From: Thermotogae bacterium
GTDB taxonomy: Bacteria > Thermotogota > Thermotogae > Thermotogales > DSM-5069
Length of the DNA: 5,996 nucleotides
Assembly: GCA_003641785.1 (NCBI GenBank)
Contig: QNAO01000065.1
Span: 1-5,996, forward strand
Reading direction: 5' to 3'
In this document: one piece after another, positions 1 through 4,022 of the stretch
How the letters are laid out: each line of letters begins with the position of its first letter
How positions within the stretch are numbered: position 1 is the first letter of the stretch
Program-made: the position numbers and the translations under genes
The notes under the pieces: model-generated
The model's input: only the letters and a program-made list of their open reading frames with translations
Database searches by the model: none
Told to the model about the DNA's origin: nothing

Positions 1-384
1 AACACCCGCCAGATCCGGAGGATTCTCCGGATCAGCCGATACAACCGTGACAATAAGCTGAATCTCGTTTCTCATATTCTTTGGAAAAAGAGGCCTAATT
101 GGCCTATCAATAGTTCTTGCCGACAAAATCGCCGATTCGCTCGGTCGACCTTCTCGCTTTACAAAACCACCAGGAATCTTTCCAGCGGCATAAAAACGTT
201 CCTGAAATTCCACGGTAAGCGGAACAAAATCTATACCTTCTGTTCTACGACTCGACATCGTTGCTGCTGCTATAACGGCGGTGTCCTCCATCCTCACAAA
301 AACTGAACCATTGGCCTGTTTCGCCACCTTACCATGCTCGACTACAATTGTTCTACCAAGTAAATCTCGCTTCCATGTTTTCAA
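1..384 (-). CDS. pnp: Polynucleotide phosphorylase, N-terminal 128 residues (partial)
   Basis: PNPase is a trimeric 3'-to-5' exoribonuclease that degrades RNA with phosphate and also makes RNA tails; it acts in the cytoplasm in mRNA turnover. Only the N-terminal part (first RNase PH-like domain) is present; the frame runs off the low-coordinate edge. Hallmarks read from the translation: [11 protein letters not shown] at residues 18-28, [22 protein letters not shown] around 52-73, KREGRPSE at 77-84 and [13 protein letters not shown] at 89-101, all typical of bacterial PNPase. The start is a TTG at 384-382. A GAGGTGAT Shine-Dalgarno lies 8 bases upstream (counted from GAGG), and the protein then begins [10 protein letters not shown], as PNPases usually do. 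A GTG four codons earlier in frame lies inside the Shine-Dalgarno and is a poorer choice. It follows rpsO by 61 bases, the classic rpsO-pnp order. A perfect 9-bp inverted repeat sits within the coding region near the edge. Confidence 0.96.
   Translation of the reverse strand, partial: MKTWKRDLLGRTIVVEHGKVAKQANGSVFVRMEDTAVIAAATMSSRRTEGIDFVPLTVEFQERFYAAGKIPGGFVKREGRPSESAILSARTIDRPIRPLFPKNMRNEIQLIVTVVSADPENPPDLAGV
12..33. repeat. Perfect inverted repeat inside pnp
   Basis: GATCCGGAG (12-20), a GATT loop, and CTCCGGATC (25-33) form a 9-bp perfect hairpin with a 4-base loop. On the coding strand it covers the codons for ADPENPPDL, a stretch where PNPases commonly have a Pro/Asp-rich sequence. Codon constraint is therefore the likeliest explanation. 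Confidence 0.6.
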
Positions 385-388
385 GTCA

Positions 389-396
389 ATCACCTC
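389..396 (-). promoter_or_regulatory. Ribosome binding site of pnp
   Basis: GAGGTGAT on the minus strand; its GAGG core ends 8 bases before the TTG at 384. This site decides for the TTG start over the GTG that overlaps it. Confidence 0.8.
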
Positions 397-407
397 GTAT
401 TGATATT

Positions 408-432
408 AAGAGCGGGCAATGCGCCCGCTCTT
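408..432 (-). other. GC-rich stem-loop between rpsO and pnp
   Basis: On the minus strand AAGAGCGGGC, loop GCATT, GCCCGCTCTT gives a perfect 10-bp stem with a 5-base loop, starting 13 bases after the rpsO stop. The sequence after it in the direction of transcription is AATATCAATA, without a real U-tract, so it is a weak terminator at best. Given the rpsO-pnp order, known in other bacteria for RNase III cleavage and PNPase autoregulation in the pnp leader, I infer a processing or attenuation site. Read on the plus strand the stem is followed by TTTT, but no plus-strand gene needs it. Confidence 0.55.
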
Positions 433-445
433 TTCTGCTGGCAAA

Positions 446-709
446 TTACTTTCGTAGCCCAAGTTTTTCTATTAAACTCTTATAAGACTCTGGGTTTGAT
501 TTACGCAAAAACTTTAAGAATTTTCTACGGCGTCCCACCATTTTCATGAGACCACGCCTGGAGTGAAAATCTTTTGGGTGAAGCTTTAAATGTTCTGTCA
601 GATGCCTTATTCGAGCAGTCAAGATTGCCACTTGCACTTCCACTGATCCTGTGTCCTTTTCGCTAATTCTGAATTCCTCGATGATTCGTTGCTTCTCTTC
701 CTGGTTCAC
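446..709 (-). CDS. rpsO: 30S ribosomal protein S15
   Basis: S15 is a primary binder of the 16S rRNA central domain and helps assemble the 30S platform. Recognised by [12 protein letters not shown] (residues 19-30 of the form proposed here), [14 protein letters not shown] (49-62) and the C-terminal [10 protein letters not shown] choose the GTG at 709-707 (87 residues): GGAGGTG lies 6 bases upstream, and the protein then starts close to where the 89-residue family begins. An ATG five codons earlier (724-722, 92 residues) is also open, but the strong Shine-Dalgarno would then lie inside the gene and the sequence ahead of that ATG is a poorer ribosome site. The stop is TAA at 448-446. It follows tRNA-Gly with no terminator between them and precedes pnp. 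A possible leader stem (738-776) could take part in S15 autoregulation, which is common for rpsO but not shown here. Confidence 0.97.
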   Translation of the reverse strand: MNQEEKQRIIEEFRISEKDTGSVEVQVAILTARIRHLTEHLKLHPKDFHSRRGLMKMVGRRRKFLKFLRKSNPESYKSLIEKLGLRK

Positions 710-715
710 ATGCAG

Positions 716-722
716 CACCTCC
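716..722 (-). promoter_or_regulatory. Ribosome binding site of rpsO, decides GTG start
   Basis: GGAGGTG on the minus strand, 6 bases before GTG at 709. It overlaps the G of the alternative upstream ATG (724-722), so it cannot serve that ATG. Confidence 0.75.
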
Positions 723-737
723 ATACAAAATCATCCA

Positions 738-776
738 ACAACTTAGGCAGGGATTTACCCCCCATGTCCAAGCTGC
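738..776 (-). other. Possible stem in the rpsO leader
   Basis: GCAGCUUGG (776-768) can pair with CUAAGUUGU (746-738) in nine pairs, three of them G.U, closing a G-rich loop. A G.U pair next to a G-C pair tops the stem; this kind of GU/GC element is part of S15 recognition in 16S rRNA and in several rpsO leaders. The pairing was found by eye, without folding energies, and could be chance. Confidence 0.3.
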
Positions 777-780
777 GGTC

Positions 781-855
781 TGGAGCGGGCGACGGGATTC
801 GAACCCGCGGCCCTCAGCTTGGGAAGCTGATGCTCTGCCACTGAGCTACACCCGC
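781..855 (-). tRNA. tRNA-Gly (anticodon CCC), CCA encoded
   Basis: A full cloverleaf reads on the minus strand: acceptor GCGGGTG/CGCCCGC (one G.U pair), D arm GCTC-AGTGGCA-GAGC, anticodon stem TCAGC/GCTGA with loop TTCCCAA (anticodon CCC, reading GGG), a 5-base variable loop, and T arm GCGGG-TTCGAAT-CCCGT. The discriminator is U73, as expected for bacterial tRNA-Gly, and CCA is encoded at 783-781. The body is 72 bases plus CCA. The two bases before the acceptor stem (GA) could pair with U73 and C74, extending the stem in the precursor. A near-consensus promoter lies just upstream, and rpsO follows with no visible terminator. Confidence 0.97.
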
Positions 856-867
856 TCACAGTAATTC

Positions 868-896
868 TTTATAACACATTCTCATAGCAGTTTCAA
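868..896 (-). promoter_or_regulatory. Sigma-70-type promoter for tRNA-Gly (and probably rpsO-pnp)
   Basis: On the minus strand -35 TTGAAA (896-891), a 17-base spacer, and -10 TATAAA (873-868). Each hexamer matches consensus at five of six positions, with the preferred spacing. A start about 7 bases past the -10 would leave a leader of only about 5 bases before the tRNA. Since no terminator is seen before rpsO, the same promoter may feed rpsO and pnp. Confidence 0.75.
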
Positions 897-913
897 GGCT
901 TTCTCGGATCCTT

Positions 914-1156
914 CTAATCCTCTTCAATCAATTCCAGTATTTTCCGTGAATTGTCTCCTTCAAGAATGATAGAATAAAACTTATAGGCTTCTACATCCAC
1001 TTCGCCTGCTTTGTTTAGAAAATATCTGCGAACCTTTGACACAAATACATCTTTTTCTTCCAAGCTCATTCGCGCCACAGCGCGTACAATCTCACGCAAC
1101 TGACTATCCCTTCTGCAAACTTCGGCAATTTGTTCAATAACTTCCCCCATCCTCAC
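914..1156 (-). CDS. Small conserved-looking protein of unknown function (80 aa)
   Basis: I do not recognise this family. It encodes 80 residues with no signal peptide or membrane segment. The residues are mostly charged and helix-favouring (EVIEQIAEVCRR, SLEEKDVFVSKVRRYFL, SRKILELIEED), which suggests a small helical, cytoplasmic protein; there is a single Cys at residue 14. The start is GTG at 1156, 7 bases after the spoVS stop. An ATG two codons later (1150) is an alternative. No strong Shine-Dalgarno precedes either, so translation is probably coupled to spoVS. The stop is TAG at 916-914, and the tRNA-Gly promoter begins 17 bases beyond. That it is real is inferred from the tight packing behind spoVS and from the minus strand having no better use for these 240 bases. 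Its pairing with spoVS suggests a related job, but nothing in the sequence names one. Confidence 0.75.
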   Translation of the reverse strand: MRMGEVIEQIAEVCRRDSQLREIVRAVARMSLEEKDVFVSKVRRYFLNKAGEVDVEAYKFYSIILEGDNSRKILELIEED

Positions 1157-1163
1157 ATTTCAC

Positions 1164-1451
1164 TTATTCCATCTGGGCAGGTTCTTTTTGTGAAGTAACA
1201 AAAATTCTGAAAGACATCCCAGTTCGTGTTTCATTGTCAATCAATGCTTCAATGAACCCCGGAACCATGTAAATATCCCTTCCCCCCTCATTCAAGAAAC
1301 GCCTTGCCACAGCTATTGCTTTCACTGCTTGGTTAACTGCCCCCGCACCTATAGCTTGCATCTCCACTTTGTCGGCTTTGCTGAGGGCTCCCGCTATGGC
1401 TCCAGCAACTTTGTTAGGATTAGAGTTAGAACTCACCTTCAAAATCTCCAT
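1164..1451 (-). CDS. spoVS: Stage V sporulation protein S homologue (SpoVS, Alba-like)
   Basis: This is a 95-residue protein starting MEILKVSSNSNPNKVAGAIAG, with the family core QAIGAGAVNQAVKA at 32-45, AVARRFL at 47-53 and a C-terminal strand FRIFVTS. It is close to the roughly 86-residue SpoVS of Bacillus, with a short polar C-terminal tail. In Bacillus SpoVS affects completion of sporulation. Homologues are widespread in non-sporulating bacteria, and the family has an Alba-like fold, for which nucleic-acid binding has been proposed. Nothing else here points to spore formation, so a general nucleic-acid or regulatory role is more likely (inference). The ATG at 1451 has AAGGAGG 9 bases upstream. 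The 59-base gap to galT holds a weak promoter candidate, and an 80-residue ORF follows at 7 bases. Confidence 0.95.
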   Translation of the reverse strand: MEILKVSSNSNPNKVAGAIAGALSKADKVEMQAIGAGAVNQAVKAIAVARRFLNEGGRDIYMVPGFIEALIDNETRTGMSFRIFVTSQKEPAQME

Positions 1452-1460
1452 TTTACCAAG

Positions 1461-1467
1461 CCTCCTT
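1461..1467 (-). promoter_or_regulatory. Ribosome binding site of spoVS
   Basis: A consensus AAGGAGG on the minus strand, 9 bases before the ATG at 1451. It fixes that start. Confidence 0.8.
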
Positions 1468-1482
1468 AATCTGAGGTGTATC

Positions 1483-1488
1483 AGTATA
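1483..1488 (-). promoter_or_regulatory. Candidate -10 element for spoVS
   Basis: TATACT on the minus strand in the AT-rich 59-base gap between galT and spoVS matches TATAAT at five of six positions. No good -35 lies 16-18 bases upstream and no TGn extension is present. Read-through from galT is an equal possibility. Confidence 0.3.
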
Positions 1489-1510
1489 TGTATTTAATTT
1501 TACCATAAGT

Positions 1511-2512
1511 TTAAGGAATTTCTATTTCCCTCAGGTACCTCGCAGCCTCTTCAGGAGGCATCGGATTAATGTAAAAGCCAGAGCCCCACTCAAACCCCGC
1601 CACATTCGTGAGACGGGGTACGATCTCCAAATGCCAATGATAATAAAGTTTACCCTCACCGCTGGTTGGCGCGGTGTGCAACATGAAGTTGAAGGGTGGA
1701 TTATCCAGTGCTTTGTAAATGCGGTACAAGACATTTTTCAACACTCGCGAAAATGACTTTACCTCCGTTTCAGTTATCGTGTTGAAAGAATTACTGTGTC
1801 TTTTTGGGACGATCCATGTTTCACAGGGAAAACGAGCTGCAAACGGTTCAAAAGCTATGAAATCATCATTTTCTTCCACTACTCTCTTCCCGTCTGATTT
1901 CTCCTGATTCACAATGTCACAAAAAACGCATCTCTCCTTATAAGAATAGTACTCTTGCGATCCAGATAACTCTTCAATTGCCCTTTTGGGGATAATCGGA
2001 AGTGCTATGAGCTGGCTATGAGGATGCTGAAGAGAGGCGCCAGCATCTCTACCGTGATTCTTGAAGATCAGCACATACCGTATTCTCGTATCCTTAGAGA
2101 TTGCGTCATATCTCTCCTTATAAGCCCAAAGAACCTCTTCAACCTGCCTAATATCCATCAACGCTAAGTTTGTGTTGTGGTCCGGGGTTTCAATTATGAT
2201 CTCGTGATAACCAAATCCAGCCATTGCATCGAACATTCCAACGCCATATCTTTGAGACTCTATTTGGTTGTCAACTGCCGGAAATTTGTTTGGAACCACT
2301 CTGATCCACCATCCGGGCGTGTTAGGCTCCGTATCAGCAGGACGAAAAGCGAGGATCTCAGGAGGTGTTGTGTGCTCATTGCCGTAATCAAAAGGACAGA
2401 ATCCAGTAGTTTCTTCCACCTTCGGCTTGACAAAATCATGAGGCCTTTTGGCTCTTTCAGTCGATATGATCACCCATCGTTTTATGACAGGATCCTTTCT
2501 AAGTTCTGGCAT
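1511..2512 (-). CDS. galT: GalT-family hexose-1-phosphate nucleotidylyltransferase
   Basis: This is a 333-residue HIT-superfamily protein with two HIT-like halves. The catalytic HPH motif is at 163-165 (GASLQHPHSQ), with H165 the expected nucleophile that takes the nucleotide. The first metal site would use C39, H112 and H163, but the usual second Cys is Asp (C-P-F-D, 39-42). A second set, C195-x-x-C198 (ERCVFCDI), H239 (PKRH) and H294 (YYHWHLEIVPRL), looks like a second zinc site, as in plant ADP-glucose phosphorylase, whereas E. coli GalT has a different iron site. GalT itself swaps UMP between UDP-glucose and galactose-1-phosphate in the Leloir pathway. No galK or galE is in the window; the partner is glgA, 14 bases upstream. 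A role as an ADP- or NDP-glucose phosphorylase tied to glycogen is therefore a live alternative (inference). The start ATG at 2512 has AAGGAGGA upstream, overlapping the glgA stop. Confidence 0.93.
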   Translation of the reverse strand: MPELRKDPVIKRWVIISTERAKRPHDFVKPKVEETTGFCPFDYGNEHTTPPEILAFRPADTEPNTPGWWIRVVPNKFPAVDNQIESQRYGVGMFDAMAGFGYHEIIIETPDHNTNLALMDIRQVEEVLWAYKERYDAISKDTRIRYVLIFKNHGRDAGASLQHPHSQLIALPIIPKRAIEELSGSQEYYSYKERCVFCDIVNQEKSDGKRVVEENDDFIAFEPFAARFPCETWIVPKRHSNSFNTITETEVKSFSRVLKNVLYRIYKALDNPPFNFMLHTAPTSGEGKLYYHWHLEIVPRLTNVAGFEWGSGFYINPMPPEEAARYLREIEIP

Positions 2513-2520
2513 ATGCGTTC

Positions 2521-2528
2521 TCCTCCTT
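2521..2528 (-). promoter_or_regulatory. Ribosome binding site of galT, overlapping the glgA stop
   Basis: AAGGAGGA on the minus strand. Its first two bases are the last two bases of the glgA stop codon TAA (2529-2527). The GGAGG core ends about 9 bases before the galT ATG. The overlap argues for co-transcription and probable translational coupling. Confidence 0.8.
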
Positions 2529-3987
2529 AGCCCCGTCTTTTTGCTAATGCTTTTTCATAAAGTTTCACATATTCTGAGGCAGATCTCTCCCAGGATAAAT
2601 CTGTATTCATTGCATTCCTGATGATCCTCTGCCAGTGCTTTTTCTCTTGATTAAAGAAGTAAAGCGCTTTAGCGATACTGGTAAGAAGATATGGAGCGTC
2701 ATATTTTCTAAATCCAAACCCATTTCCCTCAAGGCTGTGCGAATCATACTCTTTTACAGTGTCTGCCAACCCCCCAGTGTAACGAACCACAGGGACTGTT
2801 CCATATCTGAGACTGTACATTTGTCCCAAACCACAGGGCTCATACCTCGATGGCATAACAAACATATCAGAACCTGCGTATATTTTCTGAGCCAATTCCA
2901 CATCAAAGGTTATGTTTGCCTTAACCTTGTCAGGATAGCGCTGTTCAAGACTCCTGAAGTAGTTTTCATAGCGTGCATCACCAGTACCAAGAACCACAAA
3001 CTGCATGTTGAACAAAGCCACGTAGTCCATTATTCGGCTGAGCAAATCCAATCCCTTTTGATCAACAAGGCGAGTTATCATTCCCACCAGGGCGACATCT
3101 TCGTTTTTCGGTAACCCCAGATCCCCCTGAAGTCTAACTTTATTGATTTTTTTCTTATCAATATGACCCACATCATAGTTTGCATATATTCTCTTATCCG
3201 TGGCTGGGTTATACTCGGAATAATCGATACCGTTGAGAATTCCAAACAAGTCGTCTGATCTTATTCTCAGAACCCCATCGAGTTTTTCACCATATTCCTC
3301 GGTCGTTATCTCGTTTGCATACGTTGGACTAACGGTGTTTATAACGTCGGCAAAGAGTATCGCCCCTTTGAGAAAATTAATCTGACCGTAGAACTCAAGC
3401 CCATCTACGTTAAAAAGATACTGAGGAAGGCCGGCAAATTCAAGATATTTAGGATCAAAGATCCCTTGATAACCCAGGTTGTGAATAGTCAATACAGTAG
3501 AGGTATTACTAAAAGATGGTTCTGACCTGTAGACGCTCTTAATATATACAGGCACCAAAGAACTTTGCCAGTCATGACTGTGAACGATATCCGGTTTTGA
3601 ACCAAGCTTCTTTATCAGCTCAAGCGATGCATTTGAAAAAAAGATGGACTGCTCTGCGAGGTCTGGGCCGTTGTAAACGTCATCTGCAGAAAAGTAGTAG
3701 TCATTGGAAATCAAGAAAACGGGCACTTTACTACCAGGTATTTCTGATTTGTAAACAGAAAAGGTTTGATCTGTACGAAGGACCGGAACTGGGATTTTCT
3801 CGTACAGTGGCTCGATATTAAACCCAAATTTCTCCGAATTTTTCGAAACAATTTTATGTAGTGGCATTATGATACTTACATCAATTCCTTGCTTTTTCAA
3901 CATCTTTGGTAAAGCACCAACAACATCGGCCAATCCCCCAACTTTTGCGAAAGGATAGACTTCATAAGATATCATATAAACCTTCAA
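2527..3987 (-). CDS. glgA: Glycogen synthase (ADP-glucose type, GT5)
   Basis: GlgA extends alpha-1,4-glucan chains from a nucleotide-glucose donor in the cytoplasm. Motifs (numbered from the start chosen here): KVGGLADVVG at 15-24 (donor-binding KxGGL), HSHDWQ at 136-141, TIHNLGYQG at 167-175, GILNGID at 249-255, TRLVDQKG at 305-312 (R306 and K311 match the phosphate-contacting pair of E. coli GlgA), PSRYEPCGLGQ at 379-389 with the conserved Glu383, and TGGLADTV at 404-411. I choose TTG at 3987-3985, giving 486 residues that begin MKVYMISYEVYPFAKVGG, the family's usual N-terminus. An in-frame ATG six codons earlier (4005) would put the strong GGAGGTGAT Shine-Dalgarno inside the gene. An extended -10 promoter lies at the end of the upstream gene, and galT follows at 14 bases. 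An inverted repeat brackets the ribosome site. Confidence 0.97.
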   Translation of the reverse strand: MKVYMISYEVYPFAKVGGLADVVGALPKMLKKQGIDVSIIMPLHKIVSKNSEKFGFNIEPLYEKIPVPVLRTDQTFSVYKSEIPGSKVPVFLISNDYYFSADDVYNGPDLAEQSIFFSNASLELIKKLGSKPDIVHSHDWQSSLVPVYIKSVYRSEPSFSNTSTVLTIHNLGYQGIFDPKYLEFAGLPQYLFNVDGLEFYGQINFLKGAILFADVINTVSPTYANEITTEEYGEKLDGVLRIRSDDLFGILNGIDYSEYNPATDKRIYANYDVGHIDKKKINKVRLQGDLGLPKNEDVALVGMITRLVDQKGLDLLSRIMDYVALFNMQFVVLGTGDARYENYFRSLEQRYPDKVKANITFDVELAQKIYAGSDMFVMPSRYEPCGLGQMYSLRYGTVPVVRYTGGLADTVKEYDSHSLEGNGFGFRKYDAPYLLTSIAKALYFFNQEKKHWQRIIRNAMNTDLSWERSASEYVKLYEKALAKRRG

Positions 3988-4013
3988 GCGATCACCTCCA
4001 AGCATGTCGCTTG
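3985..4013. repeat. Inverted repeat around the glgA ribosome binding site
   Basis: CAAGCGA (4013-4007 on the minus strand) and TCGCTTG (3991-3985) are a perfect 7-base inverted repeat with arm centres 22 bases apart. Between them is a third, 5-base GCTTG (4003-3999), which could pair instead with the first arm. The 3' arm contains the TTG start and the loop contains the Shine-Dalgarno. It could be an operator or an mRNA switch, or chance. Confidence 0.45.
3991..3999 (-). promoter_or_regulatory. Ribosome binding site of glgA, decides TTG start
   Basis: GGAGGTGAT on the minus strand, with the GGAGG core 7 bases before TTG at 3987. It lies inside the reading frame of the upstream ATG (4005), so it supports TTG. 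Confidence 0.85.
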
Positions 4014-4022
4014 ATTATATCA
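4014..4022 (-). promoter_or_regulatory. Extended -10 promoter for glgA-galT
   Basis: TGATATAAT on the minus strand: a perfect TATAAT (4019-4014) preceded by TGn (4022-4020), right after the stop codon of the upstream gene. The -35 position (around TGGATT, 4042-4037) is poor, which is typical when an extended -10 is used. A start near 4007 would give a leader of about 20 bases carrying the strong ribosome site. Confidence 0.6.

Noticed and set aside
408..434. Plus-strand intrinsic terminator (stem followed by TTTT)
   Set aside because: No convincing plus-strand gene or transcript precedes it; the T run is the complement of the minus-strand sequence ahead of the stem.
738..780. Separate promoter for rpsO using TTGGAC and TAAGTT
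   Set aside because: The spacer would be about 20 bases and the -10 match is poor.
410..857. Shared GAGCGGGC between the rpsO-pnp stem and the tRNA-Gly acceptor end, suggesting a tRNA-derived fragment or attachment site
   Set aside because: Only 8 bases match, with no T-arm or anticodon-arm remnant and no integrase gene.
1930..2124. 15-base direct repeat ATCTCTCCTTATAAG at 1930-1944 and 2110-2124 in galT
   Set aside because: Both copies encode the short peptide YKER in the same frame; no wider similarity flanks them, so it is a chance codon repeat.
2177..2530. 117-codon ORF on the plus strand opposite galT
   Set aside because: It lies antisense to a well-recognised gene, the product resembles no family, and no ribosome site was seen.
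2635..3114. 159-codon ORF on the plus strand opposite glgA
   Set aside because: It is a shadow of the conserved C-terminal half of glgA, with composition typical of antisense frames.
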